Shown here one piece after another: positions 10,502 to 21,755 of a stretch of DNA of 64,000 nucleotides. The DNA is from Rhipicephalus microplus. Its lineage: Eukaryota; Arthropoda; Arachnida; Ixodida; Ixodidae. Below the pieces are notes generated by a model. That model ran no database searches and was not told the DNA's origin. It saw only the letters and a list, made by a program, of their open reading frames with translations. The stretch's first letter is position 1. Each line of letters starts with the position of its first letter. A program made the translations under genes and the position numbers. The DNA lies in the NCBI RefSeq assembly GCF_043290135.1, contig NC_134707.1, forward strand, positions 76,960,987 to 77,024,986. The letters run 5' to 3'.

Positions 10502-11683
10502 ATGGCAACAGAAACCAATTCTGCCGCTCCTGTTTCAGCCGCGACTCCGGCGCAGCCTGTACAGCCGGTCGTATTGACGCAACCGCGCGACCCTGGCAAC
10601 TTCTGCGGCACCGACCATGTTGACGTTGACGACTGGATTCCGAAGTTCGAGCGGTTTGCAGCAGTGTACCGGTGGGACCCTACGATGATGCTCGCCAACG
10701 TTGGCTTCTATCTCTGCGGAACAGCTGGCGCGTGGTTCGAGGCTCATGAAGCGGACATAACCAGCTGGGATACTTGCAAACAGAAGCTTCGTGACCTGTT
10801 TGGTAAGGCCGTCGGACGCCAGCGGGCCGCTTCTAAAGAACTCTCTGGTCAGGCACAAACTACGACCGAATCATATGTCACCTACATCCTTGACGTTCTC
10901 GCCCTTTGCCATCGTGCCGACCCCAACATGTCCGAGGAAGACAAAGTAAGCCATTTACTTAAAGGCATTGCAGATGATGCTTTTAACATACTGGTTTCCA
11001 AAGACTGTTCCACCATTGATGACATCATCAAAGAGTGCCGCCGATTCGAAGAGCTGAAGAGTCGCCGGGTCGCCAAGAATTTCTTGCGTCTTCCGAACAC
11101 GGCCGCTACGTCATCTTGCGAGGACCTTCAGCCGCCATGCAGTCAACCACATAACAACGAGAGTGTGGTTCGCATCGTTCGTAGAGAAATCGAGGCCGCG
11201 TCTCCGTCTTTTCTGACCCGCCCATCTGATGATCGACCAACGATCTCGTTGATCCAACAGGTCGTGAGAGAGGAGCTGGCAAACGTTGGGCTGCAGCCTG
11301 TATGTTCGTTGACGGAACCTCGGGTCAGTACCATAGCGCCTTCTCCTGCACCAGAAAGATTCCGCCGCTATCGTGATCCTGCTCAGTGGAGGACACAGGA
11401 CGACAAGCCTATATGTTTTCATTGTCATGGTGTAGGACACATCTCCCGCTACTGTCGTTTCCGCACGTATCCACCTCGGTCGTTTCCTGGCTATCGACGT
11501 GACGACAACCACCGGCCCCTGCAGTACAGCGCTCGTGACGATGGACCGTACAATGGCACTCCTGCGACACCAGTCCGCCGGTCCAGCCGTTCGCCGTCCC
11601 CGCATGACCGTCGCTCCAGGTCACCTCAGCACCGCCGCTATTCGTCGCCCCACCCTAGTGGACGCCCTTCTTCGGAAAACTGA
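10502..11683 (+). CDS. gag: G3 Gag polyprotein
   Basis: About 393 residues starting MATETN. The longer open frame upstream runs through the LTR and microsatellite and is not coding. It carries the DPGNFCGTDHVDVDDW and GFYLCGTAGAWFEAHE segments of the retrotransposon Gag family, one CCHC knuckle (CFHCHGVGHISRYC) and an SR-rich tail (RSSRSPSPHDRRSRSP) ending SSEN-stop. It should form the particle and package the RNA. The end overlaps pol through GGAAAAC. Confidence 0.92.
   Translation: MATETNSAAPVSAATPAQPVQPVVLTQPRDPGNFCGTDHVDVDDWIPKFERFAAVYRWDPTMMLANVGFYLCGTAGAWFEAHEADITSWDTCKQKLRDLFGKAVGRQRAASKELSGQAQTTTESYVTYILDVLALCHRADPNMSEEDKVSHLLKGIADDAFNILVSKDCSTIDDIIKECRRFEELKSRRVAKNFLRLPNTAATSSCEDLQPPCSQPHNNESVVRIVRREIEAASPSFLTRPSDDRPTISLIQQVVREELANVGLQPVCSLTEPRVSTIAPSPAPERFRRYRDPAQWRTQDDKPICFHCHGVGHISRYCRFRTYPPRSFPGYRRDDNHRPLQYSARDDGPYNGTPATPVRRSSRSPSPHDRRSRSPQHRRYSSPHPSGRPSSEN
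11674..11680 (+). promoter_or_regulatory. G3 frameshift heptamer
   Basis: GGAAAAC directly followed by TGA. The -1 frame (GGA AAA CTG AGC AAT) is open into Pol. The stop differs from that of G1 while the heptamer is the same. Confidence 0.75.
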
Positions 11684-14600
11684 GCAATGCAGCTCCCGGA
11701 GGTGACGCTGCATTGGACTCCCGACCTGAAAACCCTCTGCTGACCTTGACTACGGACAAAAACCTGCTTGATGTAGAAGTGGATGGCCTTCCTGTTACTG
11801 CCCTTATTGACACCGGCGCACATATTTCAATTCTGAGCTCTGACCTTCGTGCACGATTAAACAAGGTCCTTACGCCGCCAGAGTCCCTATTTGTACGTGT
11901 CGCTAGTGGAGCGACCCCGGCTGTGCTCGGAATGTGCACCGCGCGTGTGAGATTCGCCGACCGCCAGACGTCCGTTCTATTCCATGTTCTCGCTCACTGT
12001 CCACATGACGTCATCCTTGGACTCGATTTTTTGTCCGACCACTCCGCTGTAATTGACTGCTCAGCCGGCGTCGTGCAACTTGACTTGCCTGCGGCCACCG
12101 AAGAGTCGAAGATGGTACAGAACAAGCTTTCGTGCGCTGAGTTTGTTCGCCTCCCACCCCAAGCCCTAACTTGTGTCACAGTTGAACCATATCCCAGTGT
12201 TCCGGATGGGGATTACGTGGTCTTTCCCTCTCCTGGTGTTTTACTGGCCCGCAACGTTTCCTCCCCGTACACCATATTAACTGTCACAGCGAACAAGACG
12301 TGCCTTCCTCTTCTGAACTTCGGACTCAGCCCTCAAATCCTACCACAAGGCATTGTTCTCGCCACTCTTTCACCGTCACACGAGTGCCAGATCTCATCAG
12401 TGTCACGTGAACTGGCCACAGTCGCCTCGCCGAACCCGCATAGCACCGACGCAGCCAACTCTACACGGCTCAACAATGTAACTAAGATGATTGCCTCAGA
12501 CCTGTTGCCGTCTCAGGTCAAAGACCTCACTGATCTTCTCACGAGCTATTCGGACATATTTGACTTTGACGGTAGGCCCATAGGTCAAACATCGCAAGTC
12601 AAACATCGCATTAATACCGGTGATGCAGCTCCAATTCACAGGCGTCCCTATCGAGTGTCACCATCAGAGCGCCAAGTTATCCAACAGGAGGTGAATAAGA
12701 TGCTCACAAAAGGCATCATAGAGCCCTCATCGAGTCCGTGGGCGTCCCCTGTAGTCTTAGTTAAAAAGAAGGACAATACCTGGCGTTTCTGCGTGGACTA
12801 TCGGCATTTAAACAAGGTCACCAAAAGGGATGTCTACCCGCTTCCTCGTATTGATGATGCCCTGGACTGCCTTCATGGCGCAACCTATTTTTCTTCGATA
12901 GACTTACGCTCCGGTTACTGGCAGATCGCCGTGGACGACCTCGACCGGGAGAAGACCGCCTTTGTAACGCCCGACGGTCTCTACCAATTCAAGGTAATGC
13001 CGTTTGGCTTGTGCAATGCGCCGGCAACGTTCGAGCGGATGATGGACACGCTTTTGCGCAGCTTTAAATGGTCTATCTGCCTGTGTTATCTGGACGACGT
13101 GATTGTGTTTGCCCCAACCTTTAAGTCTCACCTCGAGCGCCTTTCCTCAATTCTTTCAGTATTTCGAGAGGCTGGGCTCCAACTTAATTCTTCGAAATGC
13201 CATTTTGGGCATCGCCAAGTTACTATTCTAGGGCATCTCGTTGACTCCTCCGGCATCCGCCCCGATCCCGACAAAGTCCGAGCTGTCCTGGATTTTCCTG
13301 TACCGACTTGTGTCAAGGACGTTCGAAGTTTTGTGGGCCTATGCTCATATTTCCGACGATTTGTCAGAAACTTCGCAGAGGTCGCACGCCCCCTCACTGA
13401 TCTTTTGAAGAAAGATGTACCATTTGAGTGGGGTCCTGATCAAGGCACGGCCTTTTCCCAGCTCATAACACTTCTGACCACGCCACCGATTCTCGCCCAC
13501 TTCGACCCGTCTGCTCCAACCGAGGTCCGCACTGATGCTAGTGGCTACGGTATTGGCGCGGTTTTAGCCCAGCGTCAATCCGGTCACGATCGAGTTCTTG
13601 CGTATGCCAGCCGGCTCCTTTCTCCTGCCGAACGCAATTACTCTATTACGGAACGCGAGTGCCTGGCGCTTGTATGGGCAGTTGGTAAATTCCGCCCCTA
13701 TTTATATGGCCGGCCTTTCACAGTTACCACTGACCATCACGCTCTATGCTGGCTTTCAGCCCTCAAAGATCCAACGGGGCGCCTTGCTCGTTGGGCTCTG
13801 CGCCTCCAGGAATTCACATACACAGTGGTTTACAAGTCTGGCCGTTTACACCAAGACGCCGACTGCCTCTCTCGGTACCCCGTTGACGCTCCAGATCTAG
13901 TAACCGACGACGCGTCCATCTGTATTTCCTCGCTCTCTGCTTTCGGCAACATGGGATGTGAGCAACGGCGTGACGCGTCCCTACGCGAGCTAATCGACCG
14001 CCTGAACACAGGCTGTACAGACAGTTCGCTTCGCATGTTCGTTGTCATAGACGGCATTTTATACCGCCGCAACATGCACCATGTGGGAAACGAACTACTA
14101 CTCGTAATACCCACTCATTTGCACTCGACCGTACTTCAGCAACTACATGATGTACCAACGGCTGGCCACCTTGGTGTTGCCAGAACGTACGACCGTGTCC
14201 GCCGACGCTTTTTCTGGCCCGGCCTCTACCGTTCTGTACAACGTTATGTTAGGTCTTGTGAGTCGTGCCAACGCCGCAAAAGGCCAGCGGTACACCCCGC
14301 CGGGCTCCTTCAACCGATCGACGTACCTGCCGAGCCTTTCTATCGTGTCGGCCTCGACCTGCTGGGCCCTTTCCCTCTTTCTACCGACGGTAACAGGTGG
14401 GTCGCCGTCGCCATAGATTACTCGACCCGTTTCGCAATTACGAGACCTCTTCCAAGCAGCTGCGCTACAGATGTCGCCGACTTTTTGATTCAAGACGTCA
14501 TCTTACATCATGGTGCTCCTCGTCAACTGGTCACCGATCGCGGTCGCTACTTTTTATCTAAGGTAATTGACGATCTACTTCGTTCTTGTGCAACCAAGCA

Positions 14601-15192
14601 CAAGCTTACGACGGCCTACCATCCTCAAACAAACGGCCTCACAGAACGTCTGAATCGCACACTCACTGACATGCTCGCCATGTACGTGTCGACGGATCAT
14701 CGTGACTGGGACATTGCGCTACCCTTTGTCACTTTCGCTTACAATAGCTCACGCCACGACACTGCTGGATATTCTCCCTTTTACCTTTTGTATGGAAGAG
14801 ACCCGACATTGCCGTTCGACACGCTTGTACCCAACCCTGCCGACCTGTCCACAGCATATGCTCGCCGCGCTATTAGCACCGCGGAGAAAGCCCGTCAGAT
14901 TGCCCACCAGCGCCTTTCGGACTCGCAGCTCCGTCAGAAACGTAGCTATGACAGCCACCATCGGGACGTCCACTTTAGTCCAGGTGACCTCGTTCTTCTG
15001 TGGACTCCGTCGCGACATGTTGGTCTGGCTGAAAAGCTTCTACCCAAGTATTCCGGACCTTATCGTGTGCTACGGCAGGTAACTGATGTTACCTATGAAA
15101 TAGCACCTCTAAACCCTTCGATACCTTCCACATCTTCCGACATCGTCCACGTCGCTCGCCTCAAGCCGTACATCTCGTCCAACACCTGCTAA
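11674..15192 (+). CDS. pol: G3 Pol: protease, reverse transcriptase, RNase H, integrase
   Basis: About 1,170 residues, uninterrupted. Protease ALIDTGAHISIL (near 11805). Reverse transcriptase VLVKKKDNTWRFCVDYRHLN (near 12760) and YLDDVIVF (near 13090). RNase H TDASGYGIGAVL (near 13530), TERECLAL and TDHHALCWL. Integrase zinc region AGHLG ... CESCQ (14160-14275) and DDE pieces GLDLLGP, TDRG and NGLTERL. GPY/F region SGPYRVLRQ (near 15052). It supplies all enzymes for replication and insertion. Confidence 0.95.
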   Translation, partial: GKLSNAAPGGDAALDSRPENPLLTLTTDKNLLDVEVDGLPVTALIDTGAHISILSSDLRARLNKVLTPPESLFVRVASGATPAVLGMCTARVRFADRQTSVLFHVLAHCPHDVILGLDFLSDHSAVIDCSAGVVQLDLPAATEESKMVQNKLSCAEFVRLPPQALTCVTVEPYPSVPDGDYVVFPSPGVLLARNVSSPYTILTVTANKTCLPLLNFGLSPQILPQGIVLATLSPSHECQISSVSRELATVASPNPHSTDAANSTRLNNVTKMIASDLLPSQVKDLTDLLTSYSDIFDFDGRPIGQTSQVKHRINTGDAAPIHRRPYRVSPSERQVIQQEVNKMLTKGIIEPSSSPWASPVVLVKKKDNTWRFCVDYRHLNKVTKRDVYPLPRIDDALDCLHGATYFSSIDLRSGYWQIAVDDLDREKTAFVTPDGLYQFKVMPFGLCNAPATFERMMDTLLRSFKWSICLCYLDDVIVFAPTFKSHLERLSSILSVFREAGLQLNSSKCHFGHRQVTILGHLVDSSGIRPDPDKVRAVLDFPVPTCVKDVRSFVGLCSYFRRFVRNFAEVARPLTDLLKKDVPFEWGPDQGTAFSQLITLLTTPPILAHFDPSAPTEVRTDASGYGIGAVLAQRQSGHDRVLAYASRLLSPAERNYSITERECLALVWAVGKFRPYLYGRPFTVTTDHHALCWLSALKDPTGRLARWALRLQEFTYTVVYKSGRLHQDADCLSRYPVDAPDLVTDDASICISSLSAFGNMGCEQRRDASLRELIDRLNTGCTDSSLRMFVVIDGILYRRNMHHVGNELLLVIPTHLHSTVLQQLHDVPTAGHLGVARTYDRVRRRFFWPGLYRSVQRYVRSCESCQRRKRPAVHPAGLLQPIDVPAEPFYRVGLDLLGPFPLSTDGNRWVAVAIDYSTRFAITRPLPSSCATDVADFLIQDVILHHGAPRQLVTDRGRYFLSKVIDDLLRSCATKHKLTTAYHPQTNGLTERLNRTLTDMLAMYVSTDHRDWDIALPFVTFAYNSSRHDTAGYSPFYLLYGRDPTLPFDTLVPNPADLSTAYARRAISTAEKARQIAHQRLSDSQLRQKRSYDSHHRDVHFSPGDLVLLWTPSRHVGLAEKLLPKYSGPYRVLRQVTDVTYEIAPLNPSIPSTSSDIVHVARLKPYISSNTC

Positions 15193-15230
15193 CAAGCGCC
15201 GGGTCGGCGCTTTTCGCCGCCGGAGGTCGA

Positions 15231-15376
15231 TGTTGCGGGTTCGCGGCTATGCAGCTATGCGGGCGGTGCGAAGAAGAAGACGACGACGTTTTTGGGCTGT
15301 TCGAAAACACACAACGGCTGCCATCTTGACTGCTGGAGTACTTTTCTACTCTAAAGTAGTAAATACATTCGCAACA
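15231..15376 (+). repeat. G3 3' LTR
   Basis: 146 bp, identical to the 5' LTR. The bases just upstream form a GC-rich hairpin-like stretch (GCGCCGGGTCGGCGC) and a short purine run rather than the G-run seen in G1 and G6. Confidence 0.94.
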
Positions 15377-15394
15377 ATATATATATATATATAT
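15377..15394. repeat. AT microsatellite between G3 and G4
   Basis: About 18 bp of AT repeat, then TACTATT, then the end of the G4 LTR at 15402. Confidence 0.9.
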
Positions 15395-15401
15395 TACTAT
15401 T

Positions 15402-15578
15402 TGACGTCTGGGTTGGGACATCGTTTATTCATCCCAAGGGCTCAGCAGTGAACGGGCATTGTGAGAGCGAGCGTGCACACACCCGATGATGATTGTGGTG
15501 ACACCCAGTGAAGATGAGGACAGAGAACCAGACGGATGATAATGCATATATGAAAATAAGCGCATGATGAATGCCCAC
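15402..15578 (-). repeat. G4 3' LTR
   Basis: Aligns along its length to 20374-20561; the boundaries are approximate. Minus strand ends CCAGACGTCA. Confidence 0.8.
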
Positions 15579-15609
15579 GCTAATTTCCCCTCATAAAAGT
15601 GGCCAACCT

Positions 15610-18600
15610 GGTCGTAGCAAGTCATTGTGACGGAGAACGTCGCCTGAAAGGCTTCATGCGACACACGTGCACGATCTCTGTGGTGCGGTGATGGCAGTCT
15701 GTTGGGATGACGCGGGGTCACACGATAATTAACGGGCGAAGTCGGCTTGATAACTATGTAAGGCCCATAGAAGTGTGGCTGAAACTTGTCATACAGACCA
15801 GGTGTACGAATAGGTGTGAATATGAGCACCTCGTCACCAGGTCGGAATAACACAAGGCGATGGGGTGCGTCATAAATGACTTTTAGATCTTGCTGTCGTG
15901 TTTCCGTGTTGATGCGAGCTCGATCGCGACACCACGCTTGTCTTGAAATGTATTCCTCGCGGGAAGACGGAGACGAGTTGACGTAACTGTTGAAAAAGGA
16001 AACGTCGAGGAAGAAAGTAAAGGAACCTCCATAAACGAGGTAAAACAGCGAATATCCGATGGTGCGCTCAATGGTCGGGTTGTAGGCAAAGATGAGGAAC
16101 GGCAGAAGAGTATCCCAGTTTTTGTGGTCTGGACTGATGTAGACGGCTATCATATCAGCTAGAGTATGGTGAAACCTCTCAGTGAGACCGTTGGTCTGAG
16201 GGTGGTAGCTTGAAGCGTCTTGTGTGTTATTCCAGAGGTGCGCAAGACTTTATTTAGCACTTCTGACAGGAACCCCTTCCACGGTCACTCAGCAATATAC
16301 GAGGGACGCCATGGCGCAAAGGTATGGCGTGCAGAACGAAGTCGGCCACTTCCAAAGCAGAAGCAGTTGATACAGACGTTGTCTCCGCGTAGCGTGTCAA
16401 GTGTTCTACTGCGGTCACTATCCATCGTTTGACAGTAGATGTGACGGAAAAAGGGCCGTAAAGGTCAATACCTACAACCTCAAATGGCGTTGTGGTGCAC
16501 GGAATTGGCTGCAGAGGCCCGGCCGTTGCAGTTGTCTGGATTTTACGGCGCTGGCACAGGACACAGGAACTGACGTAGTGCGCGATCCTAGTAGAAATAT
16601 CAGGCCAGTAGAAGCAACTTTGAATACGGTCGTAATGTTTTTGAATGCCAAGATGTCCGGCAGTCAAGTCGTCTTGGAAGGCTTTAAGCACGTCAAGACG
16701 AAGAGAGTGTGGTAGCACGGGAACCCAGCGTTGACCATCTGGGTGGTAGATGTGACGGTACAGAACTCCATTCTCCAGCTTAAATCGCAAGAGTTGACGA
16801 CGATGTCACGTGTAAGATGGATGGGAAGCTCCCGAGAGCTGGTTCATAATACGCCTACAGTACAGATCAGACAACTGGCAGGAGTGAAACGTGCGCTTGT
16901 CATCCTAGAATAGCTGATCAATTGAGGTGAGTGCAGGCGCTGCAGTAGAAGTGATGGCCGAACTTTGACCGTTGCTGAGCTGGGTATTTCGTAGCGGCAA
17001 CGCGAAAGCGGATCGGCGTCTTGATGTTTACTACCTGACTTGTAAGTGATATCGAAGTCATACTACTGTAAAAGTAGAATCCACCGACCCAAGCGTCCAG
17101 ACAAGTTCTTCAGTGTGGAAAGCCAGCATAGGTCGTGGTGGTCTGTAACGATCGTAAAATGACGGCCGTAGAGATAGTGATGGAACTTTTGCACTGACCA
17201 GACCACAGCCAAGCACTCCTGCTTTGTTATGGTATAGTTCTTCTTGGTCGCAGTTAGAACTCTACTGGCATATGCAACTACTCTCTCTTGTGAAGAGGTG
17301 TCCCGTTGGAGCAGAACAGCACCTTTACCACGGCCGCTAGCGTCCGCATGTATATGGTCGGTGCGTTCTCATGAAAGTGGCGGAGTGCAGGTTCGGACGT
17401 GAGGGCACATTATAAAAGGTTGAATGCTGTTGGACGTTCTTCCGAGCACCGAAAGGGAACATCGGAAGCAAGAAGCTGGTGCAGTGGAGCCGCTATTGAT
17501 GCGAACCTGCGTATAAAATGGCGAAAATAGGAGGCGAGACCAAGAAAACTTCGCAACTCCGTCGACCTTGTGGGGCGCGGAAAGCGAAGCACCGCAACTA
17601 TTTTGTCCGGATTGGGCCGAATTCCGTCTTTTGTCATGACGTGGCCCAAAACCTTGATAGCTTTTTTTTTGTGAAACGGCATTTTTTGTGATGAGTTGGA
17701 GACCAGCGGCGGCAAGACACGTCAGAACGTCATCCAAATGTTGTAGGTGCTGAGGAAACGTTGACGAAAAAATGACGATGTCGCCCAAGTAGCAGAGGCA
17801 GGTCTTCCATATGAGGCCGCATAACATGGTATCGATCATGTGCTCAAATGTATCGGGCGCGTTGCACAGCCCGAATGGCATAACGTTGAATTTGTATAGC
17901 CCTTCGGTGGTTGCGAATGCCGTTTTCTCTTTATCCTCTTCGTGCATAGCAATTTGTCAGTATCCGGAACGCAGGTCGAGGCTGGAAAAGTATTTCGCGC
18001 CTTGTAGAGAATCAAGGGCATCGTCAATGCGAGGCCTTGGGTGCAGATCCTTGTGAGTTATTTTGTTGAGCGTCCTGCAATCGACGCAAAAGCGCTCAGA
18101 GTCATCCTTCTTACGAACCAGAACCACAGGCGATGACCAAGGGCTAGATGAGGGGCGAATTACCTGTCGTTTGAGCATAGCGGCTACGTTTTCTTCAATA
18201 ATTTTTCTCTCAGCAGGAGACAGGCGGTAGGGCCGGCGGCGTACAACAGATGTTCCGACTGTGTGGATTTGATGCGTTGTAGTAGTAGTGTGGCCCAACG
18301 TCCAGGAGTAAACATTGAGGGAACGTGCGTGTTTCTTTAACAAAGCAAGTAGCTGTTCCTTCTGTGATTGTGCCAAGTCGTCGCGAATAGCTGCACTAAA
18401 GGCGGAAGAAGCAGGCTTGCCACTAGGGATGTAGTTGGAGGATGCGGCATGCAGTGGCTTGATGCACGCAGGCTCGGGATCTGTCACGTAGGCCACCGTG
18501 GTGTTCTGAGGAAGTAGAATTTTTTCGGATGTTGTATTCACGGTGGTGACAAGCGCAGAACCCATGAAAAAAACGAACTACACCGGAAGCGAGAATGATG

Positions 18601-19165
18601 CCTTTACCAACGCAACTAAATGATAGTGAGACCAAGACGTCACCATGGTCAATGTCTTTGGAGGTAATAGTTACAATTAGCTCTTGACCTGGTGGTGATT
18701 CGGTATTTCTCGCAGCTGTAAAACGAAGTGGCCTCTGGGGTTCGTCGTTGAGCGTGCAGTCCGTGTCGGAGAGGTCGACGACGCGTTGGCCACAGCAAAC
18801 AGGCGCGAAAGCAGAAGAAAGAAAATCCCGCCCTAAAATTATTTAGTGAGAGCAGTCAGGACGATGAACTGAATGTGGTGTCGGATATCATCAATACAAA
18901 CGTGGGCTGTACAGAAAGTGGAAGGGCGAATAGTATACCCCTGGGCAGTAACCAGCGTAGGTCCATTGTAAGGGGTCATCACTTTTTTCAGACGTTGGCC
19001 TAACTCAAAACGCACAACAAAAAATGCTGCACTCGTGTCCACCAGAGCATCCTAGTACACTCCTTCCACTACCACCGAAATCATGTTGCAAGTACCTGGT
19101 GGAGGAATATCAGTCCTAATTTGGAATGCAGCTTTTCCCCCAGAAACTGCGTCACTTAGTTTTCC
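15610..19165 (-). pseudogene. pol: G4 Pol, heavily broken
   Basis: Recognisable pieces on the minus strand: protease near 19042-18839 with DTSAA in place of DTGAA, reverse transcriptase in 18565-17369, and integrase zinc region and core in 16790-16254 with an integrase C-terminus in 16153-15610. A TGA at 17957-17959 replaces the Trp of RSGYWQ, the same codon that is TGA in G2. Reverse transcriptase and RNase H are split by further frameshifts (near 17650 and 17300-16800). No functional product is expected. Confidence 0.88.
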
Positions 19166-20274
19166 GAATGACTGGCTTTGGCGAGTGAGGCAGGCCGAAG
19201 TGGGGAGGAGGAGCGGCGAAAGGGTGAAGGTGAACGGTGTCTTGAGTTCCGGCTGTTCCGAGGTGCACTCGATGTGGGCGGAGAGGGAGACTAGTGTGGA
19301 GGTGATGAATGGCGTTGACCTTGATAGTACGAGGTATCTCGTTCATGCTTGTTGTAACCCCGACGCTCATCTTGCTGATGCTTTTGGCAGATGGCATCAA
19401 ACAGTAGTTGACCGGGGGAGCGGCCGCAACCAACGCGTAAGATTGTTGCGGCAATGTCACGTGTACGTTGTTCGGAGGCGCGGCAGTGACTTAAGCGTAG
19501 GTTGATATGGGGCGAGAAACAGGTGGTTGTACGAGATCAGAGCCGGTCAGCGATGTAAGTTCATCCCTAATGAGGTCACACAAAGAAACTCCCGAAGACT
19601 GTGTTGAACGCGATGAAGGAGGTGTGAAGCCCATAGACCGCAATCCTTCTCGTATAATGTCCGAGATGAGGTCACGCAGATGGCCATGGGACGTGGAGTG
19701 GTGGTCATTAATGTGCGGTTAGAGACGAACGGAGTCCAGCGAATCAAGGCGCTGGCATGTCGTGACGACGTCAGCGATGGTAGCTGGATTTTGCGCGATG
19801 AGGGCGTTGAAAACAACACGTCCAATGCCTTTCAAGATGTGGCGTTTTTTGTTCGATTCGTCATAGATGAATTGACACGCCGGCACAATCAAAGGACATC
19901 CTCAATGTAGGAAGTGTAAGATTCGCCGGGATGTTATCGGCGGGTATGGCCGGTAACACAAAAACATGTTGCAGCTGGTGCTGGAATGTCGCCCAGTCGG
20001 GTAAGTCAATCACGTGGTTGAAATACCAAGTCTTTGCCACACCGATGAAGTAGAAAGAGACGTAACAGAGCTTGGCGCCATCGTCCCAGTGATTAGCAAC
20101 ACTCACGCGGCTGTACTCATTGAGCCAGTCTTCCACGTCTTCCCCGCGAAGACCAGCGAAAAGAGGGGGATCACGCTGGTGGCTGTGTACGTACACAGGA
20201 GGCACGGCTGAAGACGGCGGGGTAGAGATGGCAGCAGTGATGGTAGCAGCGCCGGCAGGCTCGTTCTGTGACAT
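19156..20274 (-). pseudogene. gag: G4 Gag, broken
   Basis: The start is at an ATG at 20274 (MSQNEPAG). The first part is clear (RDPPLFAGLRGEDVEDWL, closely like G1) and runs to about 19940, where the frame is lost. The 3' end keeps GGAAAAC followed by TAA at 19156-19165. Confidence 0.82.
19159..19165 (-). promoter_or_regulatory. G4 frameshift heptamer
   Basis: Reverse complement GGAAAAC directly followed by TAA, at the gag/pol boundary of a decayed copy. Confidence 0.6.
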
Positions 20275-20373
20275 GCTGCCAGACAGTGGAGGCAATCGGT
20301 GGCCTGAACGCAGCTCCAGGGAGTCGAGCGAAGTGGGAGAGGACCGAGGACCTAAAATCTACCTCCACCACGT

Positions 20374-20558
20374 ATGACGTCTGGGTTGAGACAGCGTTTA
20401 TTCAGCCCAAGGGCTCAGCAGCGAACGGGCAGTCTGAGAGTGAGCGTGCACACACGCGATGATGATTGTGGTGACACCCAGTGAAGATGAGGACAGAGAC
20501 CCAAGAGACCCAGATGGATAATAATTCATATATAAAAAGAAGCGCATGATCAATGCCC

Positions 20559-20561
<3 letters not shown>
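20374..20561 (-). repeat. G4 5' LTR
   Basis: 188 bp. The minus strand starts TGTGGGCATTGATC and has an AATAAACG polyadenylation-type signal. A primer site TGGTGGAGGTAGATTTT follows. Confidence 0.85.
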
Positions 20562-20617
<56 letters not shown>

Positions 20618-20637
20618 TTATATATATATATATATAT

Positions 20638-20706
<69 letters not shown>
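20562..20706. repeat. AT then GA microsatellite
   Basis: Mostly AT with a few TG and TT interruptions to 20680, then a GA run to about 20706. This is the right-hand remnant of the array that holds G1-G4. Confidence 0.95.
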
Positions 20707-20800
20707 AACGACGGACGAACTTGCGCAAATATTTATTACTTCCAAAGTTTCGGCATGAGGGCCTGAGGGCCAGCCTCTTGAGTCAGGGACAAAGGGACAC

Positions 20801-20950
20801 AATTTCAATGAAGGCGAAAATGCTGTAGGCCCGTGTGCTCAGACTTTGGTGCACGTTAAAGAACCTCACGTTGTATAGGTTCCTGGAGACCTTCACTACG
20901 TAGTCTCTCATAATTATATGGTGGTTTTGAGACGTTAAGCACCACGTATT
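20801..20950 (+). mobile_element. Ruka-like tick SINE, 5'-truncated and diverged
   Basis: Carries the SINE body (GCTGTAGGCCCGTGTGCTCAGA, CACGTTAAAGAACC, TCTCATAATTATATGGTGGTTTTGAGACGTTAA). It lacks the tRNA-like head and has more substitutions than the other copies. It runs directly into a TATC-containing repeat. Confidence 0.82.
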
Positions 20951-21310
20951 TATCTATCTAAAATTAGAATGAGAGAGTAAGATGGTTTGACAAATATGAT
21001 TCGCTGGCTGTGACTTGAATATTGTCACAATCCCGTCGTGCACGTCGACAAATCTTTCCTGCCAGGCGTATGAAGGGTACACGCGGCCATGTATGTGTCG
21101 CACGTATGCGGTTGTGTGCCACCGGCAAGAACGCGAGAATATACATTCGAAATTTTCAGCATCGGTCTTAAGAAGGACTTACATAACCAGCATTGATGCG
21201 ATGAATCCAAAAAATAAATGCCAGTGTCTATGCCAGAATCGGATCCCGGCATTGTGCGTGGCAATCAAATATTGTACCAGTTTTCAGAACTACTTTTCAA
21301 AGAGACGCTA
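20951..21310 (+). repeat. TATC-associated interspersed repeat, copy 1
   Basis: TTATCTATCTA followed by a segment that aligns loosely, in order, with about 59110-59540: a run like AAAATTAG.ATG.G.G.GTAAGA, then GTTTGAC.AAT.TG, AAAAAATAAATG and AACTACTTT. It is a diverged copy of an unnamed repeat family. No coding potential is seen. Confidence 0.6.
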
Positions 21311-21610
21311 ATAATCGTACATCATCTCTTGTGGCAGCAGTATTGGCTATCCAGTTTTTAAAACATTACATATGTTTTAATATCATATCGCCGCCACGTA
21401 GGGTAAACGTCAACTGTGCTTATTCGCTGAACTTGATCTATGTAGCAGCGTCCGGGGCTATACGATCCTAGCGAACACCAGCACTTCATATCAGCTTATG
21501 ACCACAGGTAGTTCCACTATTCGTGTTGTCGGCATAGCTATGCAACTGCAAACAACTTGTTATATAAAGCACGTGTGACGTTTAAGATATGTCTGTGCGT
21601 GCATTTGTAC
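21311..21610. other. No recognisable feature
   Basis: AT-rich single-copy-looking sequence with no supported ORF. Its last four bases, ATAT at 21611-21614, abut the G5 LTR. Confidence 0.4.
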
Positions 21611-21614
21611 ATAT

Positions 21615-21755
21615 TGTCGCGGGGATGGTGACTTCTGTACAAGATGCATTCACAGAGCAAAAACCACAGGCAAAAGTCACATTGGCTGATTATCACACTG
21701 GTGTGCCCGTCAGCTTCTTGTGCCCTTCCTCTTCCTTTACTTCATCTCCGTAACA
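21615..21755 (-). repeat. G5 3' LTR
   Basis: 141 bp, matching 27191 onward (TGGTGACTTCTGTACAAGATG shared). Confidence 0.85.

Larger units (their letters stand above)
15402..20561 (-). mobile_element. G4: old, decayed Ty3/gypsy element
   Basis: A minus-strand element with both LTRs (20374-20561 and about 15402-15578) differing at roughly 9% of sites by eye, plus indels. The internal region resembles G1 in protein but has many stops and shifts. A purine tract (GAGGGGAAATTAGCG on the minus strand, near 15579-15593) precedes the 3' LTR. It is flanked by AT repeats on both sides, so it used the same microsatellite as G1-G3 but long before them. Confidence 0.9.
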